DNA of 64,000 nucleotides, taken from NCBI GenBank assembly GCA_037349315.1, contig JBAIAC010000023.1, positions 31,224,501-31,288,500 on the forward strand. Direction: 5' to 3'. The position numbers were made by a program, and so were the translations under genes. Under the pieces are notes generated by a model that was given only the letters and a program-made list of their open reading frames with translations, searched no databases and was not told the origin of the DNA. The first letter of the stretch is position 1. Every line of letters begins with the position of its first letter. This DNA comes from Chelydra serpentina (lineage: Eukaryota; Chordata; Testudines; Chelydridae). Positions 10,800 through 22,787 of the stretch are shown here, in pieces.

Positions 10800-13660
10800 C
10801 TAATCAAATATTTTCCAACTGTTCCTAGCACCAACCATTCTGCCAATCTGTCCAGAACTACCCCACTTCATTGTCCTTTCATGATAATTGTTCATCTTGA
10901 ACTGGCAAACAAATAAATACATAGCAGATGAATTAGTTAAAAAATTAAATATTTGTTATAAATCAAGGTCTAACCCTACAAACGCGTTTTGCAAATACAC
11001 AACTTTTTGCAAAGGAGCAGTCAGTCCCATGGGACTATTCACAAGTGCAAAGCTACCCATGTGTGTAAGTATTTGCAGGGCCAAGGCCTAGAGTAAAATT
11101 AGGAACAATGTATTTGGTTAAAGGAAAGCTTTTCTTTCTTTGGTTTGAAAACTTAACTAAAGATACCATAAAGTCCATTCTGTATTCATGAGTATATTGC
11201 ATGTCTTACAGATAATATATACACTCTGTACACTGCCGCAGTTTCCATGGGTAGGCACTCATATTTTATTGTGCAACAGAGTAAATAACAATACAATATA
11301 AAATCCATGTAACTGTAAATTATTGGCATGAAAATTAAGACTTCCCCTAGGGTTCCAGCAACTTAAATGCTTTGCACTGATAATTTCCTTTTGGTTTGTT
11401 TCACTTTTGTTTGTTTTAATTTTCTACATTGAATTTTAGCACAGAATCTGTGAGTAACCCTTTTTCTTGACTCCCTATTATAAACCTTGCCTCCTTATTG
11501 AGGGCATAACTGAGACATATTTGCTTATGCTCTGGAGGGAGGGGGGGAAAGGACTGAATTTGAAAAATGTATATTTCATGTGGGAGAAAAAGGGCATTCT
11601 GTTTATAAACTTGTTTCTGTTTATAACAAGTGGGAATCCTTTATAAAAGGGCCTTTTTGGATTTTGAAGAGTGATGGGGGAGGGAGAGTTAAATTGTCCT
11701 TTTTAATGGGAAAAAAAGTGTCGGGGTTGATCTATACTTGCTTTTCATGTACTTTATATGGAAACATTGCCAGAGCTCACAGTTTCCACCTTAGGTACAT
11801 TTTCCATAGTTAATTAAAGCCACTTTCTCCCCATGACATATGGACCATTCTCAGGAAAAGGTATGATTGCAGACGAGGATCAAGTCAAAGAGGGCATTCT
11901 TTGTGATCATACATAAAATATGGACTTTAAAAAGTATATAGATTTGATTTTAAGAGTGGATTACTTATTGCATCCTTGGGGTAAAAGTAATGTATGCATC
12001 CTGTAGCTAAGTGATTTTTCTGTATTTGTTTACTTTGGTTCTCCAAAAATAGTCTATTTATTCGGTGGTTAGGCTTTGGGGTTTTTATGGGGGTTTTTTA
12101 AATGCACTTCCAATGGCCCTTCCTTTCAGTATGATGTCTATGTTTTTCAGAATCACAGTGCAAATTCATTAAAAATAAGTACCACGCTGATTTAATATGT
12201 GAACTTTCAACTATCTCACATCTTCATGCACATTAAACAAATGCATGGAAGGTGTAGCCAGTGTGGACTAGTGTTAAGAGCTAACCCCAAGAGTTCAAAA
12301 TTATGAGTCAGGCCTCAAAATACCATGAGATTATCTTTTAAAAAATGATATGATGACAATAAATTTGGGGTTCTTTTTATTTGCCCTCTGGTTTTGGAAC
12401 CTTAGGCTACAGGCAGGTCAAATTTCCAAACCTCACTCTGAAACTATGATACTCAGAAAGTTCCTTTTTTTTTTTTTTAAAGGAAAGCTGAGCTTCTCAT
12501 GAAACAATTTGATTCCAGCAGCTGGGGCTTTAAGAAAAACACCTGATAGTGTGAGAGTTGGCAACAATGCAAATCTCTTAACCCGTAAACCCCTCAAATA
12601 CTGGCTAATCGTGAAGTGTTAAACATCTGAAGGACAGGCCAATTCTAAAGGAAACTCTCAGGATCAGTAGGCAGTATGGTGAAGGACACAGTATTTCTTA
12701 GTCTAGGAAGCAGGACCAGATAGAGTCTTGCCTGGAGCAAGTCACAACCAGGCCTTGTCCTGGAAAATCCTTGTCCTCCGCATGCTTGCCTTTTCCCACA
12801 CCCTCAGCACCTTACCCCACTGCTTTTCCTGACTGCTGTATCAAAACAGCTCCATGCAGGCAGGAACCAACCAGACACCTGGGAAGATTGTTGCCTATGC
12901 AACCTTAATTTGGGCCCCCTTGTGAGTATGCATTATGATAGATAGTCTTTACTTATATGATCACATATGATTTTTTTTCCGCAGGACCCCTGCCACATTC
13001 AGTGCACCAGTGAGGCAAACACCAGACATGGAAAATATCAGCCTAAACAGTTATAGTTTGACAAAGTTATAAGCAAATAAAAACAGGGCCTTATAATGGA
13101 AACTGTTAGGCAACTTTAGTTATAGTTATAATAATACTGAAGAGCACTCTGGAGTGTACGAATAACCAGATGTATCGGTCTGTGGTGATTTTCTTGTTTT
13201 ATAGGCTTTGCAACTCAGCCATTTTCACCTGTACTAAATTAGTGCAAAATGCTACCAATTCAGAATTGCCCAGTCACACCAGTGGTAGCATTTCACACCC
13301 ATGTTGCACAGGTATAAATAGATGCACATCAGGGTAAAACAAGGAAGAGTCAAGACCTATATGACAAATTATATTGTCGGGTGAGCATGCACAACTCCCA
13401 TAGACATCAGTGGGAACTGCATCTGATGTCCGAGGCCAGCATCTGGGGTTGTCATTTGGGAACACATTGCCCTTCTGCTGAGGTTTAAACAGAGATAGCA
13501 ATTATTTAGGGAAATTTGTGTACCAGCGCAATTTACAACAAAAGAAATATCTCACAATACATAGAATTAGTAGAAGAAATGGACTACATGGCTGAACTGT
13601 CATGCAAGTTTACTTATGCAAATTGCTTCTCTCCAGTTGCATTGTGACACTATAAACATC
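10800..13660. other. AT-rich low-repeat DNA
   Basis: Mostly single-copy sequence. It contains a T run at 12466-12478 and several GGGG/TTTT patches near 12075-12105. The 11100-12300 part has TAAT- and ATTA-rich words but no repeat I can name. No supported exon. Confidence 0.45.
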
Positions 13661-13668
13661 TGTGTAAT

Positions 13669-13820
13669 CAGGACTGATGGGGAGGGGAGGGACAATTGTA
13701 CTGGGGCCCCAAACTCAGGTGAGCTCTCAAATAATTTGTAACTGGGGTGAAATGGGAGAGGGGAGTGGAGCCCCAGCAAACATTATGTACTGATGCCCAA
13801 AATTTCTCTTGGCGGATCTG
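13669..13820. mobile_element. Small hAT-type element (152 bp), family of 23466
   Basis: Starts with caggactgatggggag and ends with ttggcggatctg. The 8 bp before it (tgtgtaat, 13661-13668) and after it (tttgtaat, 13821-13828) match at 7 of 8 positions, as expected of an old hAT target duplication. Internal 'actggggccccaa' and 'gcccaaaatttctctt' correspond to 'actggggcccagc' and 'gcccaaacccgctctc' in the element at 23466-23630, so both are copies of one family. Confidence 0.65.
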
Positions 13821-14058
13821 TTTGTAATAGAATGGAATACAAAGACATGAAAATAGCAATCTCAACCACAGAGCTAAGAGGAGTCCAAGGAAAGGATCTA
13901 AATGCATGGTACAATATATACACAGACCATGGGGCTCAGGGAGTTCTGTACAAGTGCAATAGAAACACATCAGACCTTATCCTGGATTCATTTTGCATCC
14001 AACAACGCATGCAATATTGGGCCTATACTGTACTGGGATGACCTGTTGTGTACAGACT

Positions 14059-14112
14059 GGGCCTGATCCTGTCCACAAAGGACTATTTTTGAGTAGCCTC
14101 AGGAGCAGGCCC
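14059..14112. repeat. Palindromic repeat fragment
   Basis: 'gggcctgatcctg' on the left pairs with 'caggagcaggcccc' on the right. The centre is shortened to about 25 bp and lacks the 'gacttcaatgg' core, so this looks like an internally deleted copy. Confidence 0.5.
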
Positions 14113-14699
14113 CTTGCACGTCACTTCTGATGATCAAGTAAGTTATTCAGTTGAGCCATGGCTACTCCACTTGCTCTATGCAAGGTTTCCTCATCCCGTA
14201 GTTCCTTTGCAAACCCGCTTGCTGTAGAAGTTGGAGGCCATGGCTGGAGGACAGGTGCCAGGGCCCAAGAGCATTTACTCTGTTTACAAGCTCACATAAA
14301 GGTTGTGTAGCAGCCCGTTTGTGTGTCAGGTTGCATCTGGAGATACTCACCCTCACACCACAGGTACATTTACTTTGAAAGGGAGTTTGAGGTCAGGGAA
14401 TGTAACGTACCTGCATATGTGCCTTGCAACTGCAGACTCAGCAACTTGTCTAAATCAAAACTAAGGGGTAAGCATTTGTTATCATATACATTATACAAGG
14501 TGGGGATTCCATTTCAAATCTCCTGTATAATGTTTGATAATCATTCCTTACCAAATGCTAGGAAAGGGGGAACAGGGAGCAGGTGGGGGGGGGGACCAAA
14601 AACTTAACAGCTAAGAACAACAAAACCACCAAATAAATGCAATTCTTTTTAATTGTACCATTTGATATAATAAAAACATGTGTATAAAATTACAATCCT

Positions 14700-14790
14700 T
14701 ACTCATCTGAGTAGCTCACTGAAGTAAATGAAACTACTTGCATGAATAAGGATTGGTTGAATGAGAAAGGGATCACAGGATCGGGCTCTT
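14700..14790. repeat. Palindromic repeat copy, 'gagtag' subtype
   Basis: Contains 'catctgagtagctcactgaa', 'aaactacttgcatgaataag' and ends in 'cacaggatcgggctct'. This is the subtype whose consensus arms read as 'actcatgtgagtagtccc' and 'gcaggatcgggccc'. Similar copies lie at 45091 and 55150. Confidence 0.5.
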
Positions 14791-14799
14791 AATTGCTAA

Positions 14800-17300
14800 A
14801 AAAAAAATACACTACCCACCAATAGTTACCTAATTTAGCAGAATATATTACCTCTCTGCTTCATAAATCTTAATTAAAGCTGTTAGTTTTCCTATTATAT
14901 GATCAAGAAATGCCCCATTAAAGTTAAACAGTTTCTACAAGTAATTATGTACATTATATATGTGTGAGTGTGTAGATGTATATACACTCCACTTTACAAT
15001 TATTTTGCATACTTTGAAAGCACTACCTACTAAATCAAAAACTAGCAGAATTTTATTAATGCAAGATTTTTTAATCTCCCAAAAGTCAAAGCTGTCCCAC
15101 GGGAGCCTATATAGTCAATGTTGGCTCCTCATAATACAATTTAATGCTCACAAACACAACTAAAGTATTTAAGCATTTACAGAGGTTGTCATAAATGTTT
15201 TTCTTATTTTTGATCAAATTCAATCCTACATTTAATGCAGTTAACTGTAGTTATTTAATTTCAAATCTCAGGAATCCAACCTCAAAAATTTATAACAATA
15301 TAAATTTAGTTACTCTGATATAGGATATGTATGCTACTGGGAAACCATTTTTCAGTAAAAACTGCAGAACTGAGAGACCTAAGAGGGGTCATTTTTAAAA
15401 GTAAGCATTATTTCAAATAACTCTTGATAGATTTCAAATAATATTATCCTATTCAATTCCAAAATGGTCCTATAATTTTTTGTAGTATATTTCAAGTTGG
15501 TGCTAAATGCTACCAAAAACTACATGCATCTTTATTATGCTTTCTCTTTTGATAAGAATTTTATATAAACACAGAACAAGTATTAAACAGATATATTGCA
15601 AATGCATTAAATACCATGTTAGATAAAGCATTTTGGATTTCGTAGCTATTGGCTGGAAAGAATGAAAGTTGGAAAATTGTTCTTAGCTCCCCTCAGACAC
15701 AAAATTTATTGCCTTAACACATTAACAATTAAAAGGTATATGCAAAATGTTAGACATTGAAATATAATGAAAAAAGCTTAACATCTGCTCAAATAAGGCA
15801 AGCTACCTACTTCTGCCTCTAAAAAACAACATAATCAGGCTTGCAGGAATAGAGTATTTTATTTTTAAGTACACAGAAAAAGTGAATCTGTTATGCACAC
15901 ACAAAAAAAGAGGAGGAAAGAAACAGAGAGCAGAAGCGCAGGCTGACACTGATGATCCTTGATCCAATGGAGTTTAATATCATCCCTCAGAGCTGACAGT
16001 ACATTATTAATTGAAACATTGGGGCTGAACTGTGTCCTCTTCCGTGGCAATCATAATATAATTATATCCTATAGGCAGAAAGACTATTTTCGCCCCCGTA
16101 GAAAACTAATCTACAAATTGGTGTAAAAATGTGAACAACCAAATAATATTCCAGCAGTATATTGCTCATACTATTAATCTGTGTGTATTGATCGTAATGC
16201 ATATCATGCAGAAACAGATAAAGGAATGAAAATATCAGACAGATTATTTGTACATGATATATTGTAAAAGTATTTCAGATAGCCTGATCTTAAACTAACT
16301 GGCTGGATTTCTTTTTGCATTGTTATCATTATTTTTCTATTTTTAATTTTCACATAGATGTAGCTGTATAAATAACACGTATTTCCTGGCATGGCTGAAA
16401 CATCAAACCAAACATATTTTCCATTATTAAACTTTTGCATTCCACTATGTCATTACCATTTAGAATAGGCTATAAATTCATTGACAGAACAGCTTAATAG
16501 CAATGCCTGATCTTATACCATACTTTTATTAATAGAAAATCAGCCTCTTTTAAAACATTAGCACGTTACCCATTCTAGTAAAGCATATCAAATCACATTA
16601 GTGAAAAAGTTGCCAAGTCAAATGGAAGATTTTGTGCCAATTTGTGGTGTTTTTTTTCTTTTGAGGGATCAAATTACTTACTAAACTTGTGGCAATGAAC
16701 ATAAAATATAATAATAATCTTTTAACATTCCTATCATGATTTTGATCCTAGTGCTTACACTAGCTGAAGACTGAAGGAGTTAAATGGTTTAAAATGTGCA
16801 GTAATTCAGGAAGAGATGTTGGGTGATTTTCAACATGCATTTTTTTTGAAAGATAGACTCTGGAGCAGACAGATCAACTTAACGAAGAAAAAGGAACTCT
16901 ACAACCAATCAAACCGAATGCCAGAGCAGAGGGCAAAGGGATATGGAAACTGAGAAGATAGACTTCCAAGTCCTTTCCTGAAAGTGCTTGGATTTTGAGG
17001 AGAGTCCAACATCGGCTGACAAAAGTGTCTTTGTGCAGCGACACCGGGGAGAATGAAGGAGAGCTCGGGAAACCTAATGAAAACAGGCCAACCCTTGTAC
17101 ATTAGACCCCATGGAGAACTTTGAATCATATGAGCTGCAGACAAGCACTGTGTATGTAATGCCAAATTAAAGACCACCAAATATGGGCAGTATCAGAGCA
17201 ATACCAGGTCAGATGTACTTACAGCATTTAGGACAACTTTGTGTCCTGCAATTTAAATTACATTTATTGTCTAAAATGCGACAGCTTACAAATTTCAAGA
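14800..17300. other. Very AT-rich low-repeat DNA, possible conserved segment
   Basis: AT-rich throughout with an AC/GT-rich patch at 14958-14990 and an A run at 15902-15909. The stretch 15860-16110 differs in texture: it has balanced composition and retains CpG words ('gcgcaggctgac', 'tcttccgtggcaat', 'ttcgcccccgtag'). I see no transposon in it. Whether it is conserved across amniotes cannot be told here. Confidence 0.4.
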
Positions 17301-17302
17301 AA

Positions 17303-17390
17303 GGGCCAAATCCCCATGTGGTGTAAATCAGCATAGCTCTAATGACCTCAATGAAGTTACATCGATTTATATCAGATGAGGATCTGGCCC
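17303..17390. repeat. Palindromic repeat copy (88 bp), well preserved
   Basis: Left end gggccaaatccccatgtggt and right end atcagatgaggatctggccc are inverted repeats, with 'gtgtaaatcagcatagctc' mirrored by 'tacatcgatttatat'. Centre 'gacctcaatgaag'. Ends, arms and centre are all recognisable. Same subtype as 21777, 24187 and 49569. Confidence 0.75.
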
Positions 17391-17949
17391 TAAACTGTGA
17401 GGATTAAAATGTAAAAATGTACTTTTCACAAACTTTTGCCCTGCCTTCTAACTTAAACCGTAAGCAGTTTTAAAACACATCCTGTAGACTGGGGTCCTGA
17501 TCCTGTAATTTATAGTGTGCAGATGATCCCCTGCATCCACACAGACCCCTAATGAATTCCATCTTTGTGCTGGAAACTATAGGATTATAAACATACATTT
17601 TTTTCCAAAACAGATGCTCACTTTATCAGCGATAATAGTCTGCCATTATTTCTTATTATTTCATAACACGCAACATATTTCATTTTACCTTTAAAAAAAC
17701 CTAACTTCATAATTATAATCATGGAACTTGTTTGTAACATATGATCTTTTCCTGCACTGCCCCCATGCACATAGAATGTCCTCTCTCTTCTGGATGATGA
17801 AGCCAATAAGCCTTCTCCTTACTCCAATCATCCCGGTTTGAAACCTAATTCATCCATAATGAAGGGAATCAGTAATTTTTTTTAATGCAACTGCAGACAC
17901 TTTTCTTTGATCATTCACGATGCTTCAACTGAGTAACTGTGCAATTTTG

Positions 17950-18116
17950 TTTGTACATTGGTCCTTCCTCTCTTCATCCCTTCCCCATTGTCTGTTTCCC
18001 TTACTTGCTGTCCCCATGTCTCCAAAAATAGACTGTAAGTAATGCAGGGAAGGGAACACATCTTACTATTCCTCCTGAAAGGTGCCTAGCACATAAAATT
18101 ATAATAAATAGTAAGG
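17950..18116 (+). mobile_element. L2-like LINE tail
   Basis: Pyrimidine-rich lead ('cttcctctcttcatcccttc') followed by 'agactgtaagtaatgcaggg', 'aacacatcttactattcct' and 'gtgcctagcacataaaatta' with a final 'taataaatag'. These are the successive landmarks of the L2-type 3' end. It directly abuts a SINE with the same class of tail. Confidence 0.65.
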
Positions 18117-18312
18117 ATAGGGCATTGGATTTATCCCAGCTCTGCCCCTGACCATCTGGTGACCTTGGGCAAGTCACTTCATCACTTCTGTTTCACCTCG
18201 CACTCTTGCTCTGTTTAAGCTCTGTAAGCTATTTGGGACTGTCTCTCCCTCTGTGTTTGTACAGCACTGAGAACAATGGGGCCTCTCGGTGACCTAGCAG
18301 AAATATGAAGAA
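18117..18312 (+). mobile_element. MIR-like SINE with L2-type tail
   Basis: 'cccagctctgcccctgacca', 'tggtgaccttgggcaagtca' and 'cttctgtttcacctc' are SINE core blocks. They run straight into 'agctctgtaagctatttggg', 'actgtctctccctctgtg' and 'tacagcactgagaacaatgg'. A SINE body joined to an L2-type 3' end is how MIR elements are built, since they borrow L2 machinery. This copy shows the junction clearly. Confidence 0.75.
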
Positions 18313-18609
18313 CTGTAAAATACCAGCGTGATTAAGTACAGTAGTTCTAAATTAAAAAATTAACAACCACATACATCCTTGGCCTCCACGATTCCCATTC
18401 TGTGTTTTCATTTCATTATCAGTGCACAAAATGTAAACACTGTTCTTTTTCATTGTCTTACACTGGTATATAAAATTCCCATCCATTCCCATCACTCAGT
18501 CAAAAATTCTGAAGTTTCTAATGATTTCAGAAACTGACATTGTGAAATGGACAGTATAAGCTGATATTTGTAAGCTAGACTGAATACAAGATGTTAATAA
18601 GAGCACAAT

Positions 18610-18682
18610 GGGCCTGAGCCTGCTTTCATTCAAGTCACTGGGAAAAAATCCCATTAATCTGAGTGGGAGCAGGAGTAGGCCT
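18610..18682. repeat. Palindromic repeat copy
   Basis: Left 'gggcctgagcctgctttcat' and right 'gtgggagcaggagtaggcct' are inverted. Centre 'caagtcactgggaaaaaatc' is decayed. A second, looser copy follows at 18694-18803 ('gtcctgaatct' to 'gtgattcaggcccc'). Confidence 0.65.
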
Positions 18683-18693
18683 TAAATGTACAA

Positions 18694-18803
18694 GTCCTGA
18701 ATCTTCTATCCTTTGTATTGGTTTTATCCCAGTGTTACCTCATTAACTTCACTAGGGTTATTTCAGATTTACACTGCTTTCATTGTGACGTGATTCAGGC
18801 CCC
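18694..18803. repeat. Palindromic repeat copy, decayed
   Basis: Begins near 'gtcctgaatcttc' and ends at 'cgtgattcaggcccc'. Interior 'cattaacttcactagggtta' is the decayed family centre and 'cagatttacactgctttca' the right arm. The two adjacent copies are separate insertions or a tandem pair. Confidence 0.5.
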
Positions 18804-18809
18804 CTATTT

Positions 18810-19560
18810 TCCAGCACACAGCCCAGTAGCATAAAAGAATGATAAACTCTATGAATTTATGAACATCTCTGCAGCACTTTGGGGATGGAAAGTGGTAAAT
18901 AAGTGCCACCTTGTTTTCCCCCAAACATAGGTGCTTTTAAAAAGACACACACACAACATGGTGTTGAAGAAAAGCACACCAGAACATGAGTGAAATTTAT
19001 TTTTTCCTTCCTATGGAAGGCCCTCCACACTGCAGTTCTGCTCAAGAACACTGCAAATGCCAGGGTGGAAGGCAGTCACTTCCTGGGTCCTTCATGCTCC
19101 TTGTACACTCTTTGCCAGCCCTCAATGGACCACTGGGTCCGGACTGAGGATGAGACAGTGAGAAGGCAACTAAGAATTCATGATTACATGGAACAAAGGG
19201 CCCTGAACCCCTTTGTGATATTTCTGTTTGACTCCATGATTACATAGTCACAAAGAAGGTTTAAGCTCCTCCCTCCCCCATAGAGAGCCTGATTAATTCA
19301 AGCTCAGTCCAGGGCTGAGTGAATTTTGCCCTAAAAGCTAAAAAAGTCTATTTGAAATTAACACAGAATGCCCTGTTCAGCACATGTTACTCAGAACTCT
19401 CATGGACATAAGTGGCAGCTTTGCTCCAGGAGGCATTGCTGGATCAGGATGATATCTCAGAATGTCTATATGATAGAAGAGGAAGCCAGCTGAAAAGAAA
19501 CCGAAACAAAGCAAAGCAATGGGGAAAAAAACCAACTGAGTAATTTTTCACTCACTATCA
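18810..19560. other. Mixed single-copy DNA
   Basis: No element identified with confidence. A short part at 19285-19332 ('agcctgattaattca' to 'gtgaattttgccct') looks like a remnant of the palindromic family. Confidence 0.4.
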
Positions 19561-19564
19561 TCAC

Positions 19565-21735
19565 CACTAGTAAAGTGTAAAAGTATAATTAGGCAGGCCA
19601 AAAAAAAAAGAATTTGAAGAGCAACTAGCAAAAGAAACAAAAACTAAAAGCAAAACAAAAAACAAAAAAACTGTACATCAGAAGCAGGAAGCCTGCCAAA
19701 CAATCAGAGGGACCACTGGATGATCAAGGTGCTAAAGGAGAACTCAAGGAAGACAAGGCCATTGCAGAGAAGCTAAATTAATTCTTTGCATTAGCCTTCA
19801 CTGCAGAGATTGTCAGACCTGAGGTGACAAATCTGAGGAACTGTCTCAGGTTCAGGAGTTTTTAGAGGAGGATAGAGGAGATTTTGGAACAAATTGATAA
19901 ATTAAACGGTAATAAGACACCAGAACCAGATGGTATTCACCCAAGAGTTCTGAAGAAACACAAATATGAAGAAAAATAACAAGAAGTCTGGTGGCACCTT
20001 AAAGACTAACAGATTTATTTGGGCATAAGCTTTCATGGGTAAAAAACCCACTTCTTCAGATGAAAGCTTATGCCCAAATAAATCTGTTAGTCTTTAAGGT
20101 GCCACCGGACTCCTTGTTGTTTTTGTGGATACAGACTAACACGGCTACCCTTGATACAAATATGAAGTTGCAGAACTACAAACTGAGGCATATAACCTGT
20201 CGCTTAAATCAGATTTTGTATCAGATGATCGGAGGATAGCTAATGTAACACCAATTTGTTTAAAAGGCTCCAGAGGCGATCCTGACAATTACACTCCATT
20301 AAAACTAATTTCAGTACCAGGAAAATAGGTTGAAATTATAGTAAAGAACAGATTTATCAGACACACAGATGAACATAATATGTTGGGGAAGAGTCAACAC
20401 AGCTTTTGTAAAGAGAAATCATGCCTCCCCAATCTATTATAATTCTTTGAGGGTGTCAACAAGTATATGGAAAGGACTGATGCAGTGGGTATCATGTACT
20501 TGGACTTTCAGAAAGCCTTTGACAAGGTTCTTATGCAAAGTAAGAAGTCATGGGGTATGAGAGAAGATCCTGTCATGGATCAGTAATGGGTTAAAAGATA
20601 GGAAACAAAGGGTAGGAATAAATGGTCACTTCTCACAATAGATCTCACAAGGGAGATCCCCAAGGATCCGTACAGGGCCCTGTGCTGTTCAACATATTCA
20701 TAAATGATCTGGAAGTGGCAAAGTTTACAGACGATACTAAATTACTGAAGATAGTTAAATCCAAAGCTGACTGAGAAGAATTACAAAAGGATCTCACAAA
20801 ACTGGGTGACTGGGCAACAGAATGGCTAATGAAATTCAGTGTTGATAAATGCAAAGTAATGCACATTAGAAAACACAATCCCAACTATACATACAAAATG
20901 TTGGAGTCTAAATTAGCTGTTACAACTTAAGAAAGAGATCTTGGAGTCATTGTGGATAGTTCTCTGAAAACATCTGCTCAAAGTACAGTGGCAGTCAAAA
21001 AAGCTAACAGAATGTTAGGAACCATTAGGAAAGGGATAGAAAAAAAGACAAACTATCATAATACCACTAAATAAATCCCTGATACACCCACACCTGGAAT
21101 ACTGTGTGCAGTTCTGGTTGTCCCCTCTCAAAAAAGATATATTAGAATTGGAAAAAGTACAGCAAAGGGCAACAAAAATTATTAGAGGTCTGGAACAGCT
21201 TTCATATGGGCAGAAAATAAAAAGACTGGGATTGTTCATTTTAGAAAAGAGATGACTAAGGGGGATTATGACAGAGGTCTATAAAATCATGACTGGTGTG
21301 GAGAAAGTGAATAAGGAAGTGTTATTTACATCTTCACATAACACAAGAACCAAGGGTCACCTAATGAAATTAATAGGCAACAGGTTTAAAACAAACTTCA
21401 GGAAGTACTTCTTCACACAACGCACAGTCAATCTGTGGAACTGATTGGCAGGGGATGTTATGAAGGCCAAAAGTATAACTGGTTTCAAAAAAGAATTAGA
21501 TACGTTCATGGAGGATACGTCCATCATTGACTATTGCCCAAGATGGTCAGAGATGCAACCCCATCCTTTGACTGCCGGATGCTAGGACTGAACGACGGGG
21601 GATGGATCACTTGATAATTGCCCTGTTCTGATCATTCCCTCTGAAGCATCTGGCATTGGCCACTGCTGGAAGGCAGGATACTGGGCTAGATGGACCATTG
21701 GTCTGACCCAGGATGGCCATTCTTACGCTCTTATT
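19565..21735 (+). mobile_element. Decayed CR1 LINE, about 2.2 kb, with inserted element
   Basis: From 'aaagtgtaaaagtataatta' onward the text follows a CR1 ORF2 and 3' end. Landmarks are 'ttttggaacaaattgataaa', 'ccagatggtattcacccaag', the polymerase catalytic box (Phe-Thr-Asp-Asp-Thr at 20724-20738, YXDD-type), 'ggaataaatggtcac', 'cttggagtcattgtggatag', and the 3' end 'actgggctagatggaccatt' then 'ggtctgacccaggatggcca' with a short 'cttacgctctta' terminus. The frame is destroyed: in-frame stops occur at 20772-20774 and 20928-20930, with indels elsewhere. It belongs to a different CR1 subfamily from the one at 8254 (other 3' terminus). It is interrupted at 19972-20155. Confidence 0.92.
19972..20155 (-). 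mobile_element. Palindromic Penelope-like fragment with hammerhead-like core
   Basis: A 184-bp insertion into the CR1, flanked by perfect 12-bp duplications 'acaaatatgaag' (19960-19971 and 20156-20167). It contains two 62-bp arms (19975-20036 and 20060-20121) that are reverse complements with about 3 mismatches, around a 23-bp loop. On the minus strand the loop and left arm spell a hammerhead-like layout: CTGAAGA at 20059-20053, stem II GTGGGT/ACCCAT (20051-20046 and 20040-20035), GAAA at 20034-20031, stem III GC-TTAT-GC at 20030-20023 and a predicted cut after 20021. The position that should be U next to stem III is C, so self-cleavage is doubtful. The right part ('ggatacagactaacacggct') is a very common turtle/crocodile repeat. 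Penelope-like class is inferred from the ribozyme layout. Confidence 0.6.
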
Positions 21736-21776
21736 TTCATCATGTTCAATAAGATTTTAAAATACTGGGCCAGTTC

Positions 21777-21853
21777 CTCAGTTAGTGTAAACTGGCATAA
21801 CTCCACTGTAGTCAATGGATCTCAGCCTATTAACACCAGCTGAGAATACGGCC
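21777..21853. repeat. Palindromic repeat copy
   Basis: Left 'gggccagttcctcagttagt' and right 'accagctgagaatacggcct' are inverted, with 'gtgtaaactggcataactcc' and centre 'tgtagtcaatgga' between. It lies just 3' of the CR1 terminus. Confidence 0.75.
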
Positions 21854-22471
21854 TCATTAAATTTGGAAACTAGGATTGTAGAAAATAATTCATGCTCAGG
21901 GTTGGCACGTCACTGGCGCGCACACACAAGCACATTCTTGTAATATCCAGAGGGCCATCTCCAATTTCAAACATTAGCAAACATAAATTGCCCAGCGTTC
22001 ATGATTAACATGTCATCTCCCTATAAAGGGGAAAGTGCTATAGAATGTGTAATATATTAGTGCTCGGCAGGCCCACTGTAGCTAGGAGTCTGTCAGCATT
22101 TCCGTTCTAAACCACATTTTTCAGGGGTTTACTACTTGGACGTGTTTAAATCCCATTGGGTTCAAACTGAGCACACAAGTTCTAAGTCTGATACCAGGGT
22201 GGTTTTTTTTCTTTTCTTTAATCAGTTTGGCTGCTTTTGTGCAAAACCCATAAAGTTCTGATGATTTCAGGTGATTTTTATTTTAATTTTGCACAGATCC
22301 AGAGCTGAAATTTTGAAGAAAAAAAATATATTTTTTCAAGTAATTAGAAAAGACTAGTCACTTTTTGTCTCTGAATAATGAACATGAAAAGAAAATCCCA
22401 GATATTTAAAGTAACAGTTGAGATATTTCATTTGGAAAAATGACCACTCTGCTTCCTCAGTAGCAGCTGAG

Positions 22472-22541
22472 CCAAATTCTTCTTTCAATTACATCAACCA
22501 GTAACGCAACATTTACTTCAATGAGGTCGCACTAATGTAAC
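22472..22541. repeat. Palindromic repeat fragment
   Basis: 'gagccaaattcttctttcaa' to 'actaatgtaactgacatct' with centre 'tttacttcaatgagg'. Only the left terminus is clear. Confidence 0.5.
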
Positions 22542-22566
22542 TGACATCTGTCAACCAAACCTAACC

Positions 22567-22662
22567 TTTGATTACATTGGTATAAAGCTAGGTTAGCCAC
22601 TGACTTCAATGGAGTCATCTTGGATTTACATCAGTGTAGCTGAAGAAACAATTTGACCCATG
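22567..22662. repeat. Palindromic repeat copy
   Basis: 'ttgattacattggtataaag' is mirrored by 'ttggatttacatcagtgtag' around the intact centre 'actgacttcaatggagt'. The right end is 'acaatttgaccca'. It is the second of three copies within 400 bp. Confidence 0.6.
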
Positions 22663-22787
22663 GTTTTCTGAATACACAATTTCTTTTGCTGACTATGCAA
22701 TTTCAATGAAGCCTGTGGAGTTGCATAAACTGTACATTTTACTGCAGAATCCAGTGCTTTGTCTCATTTTCTGGTCATGTCTATTTT

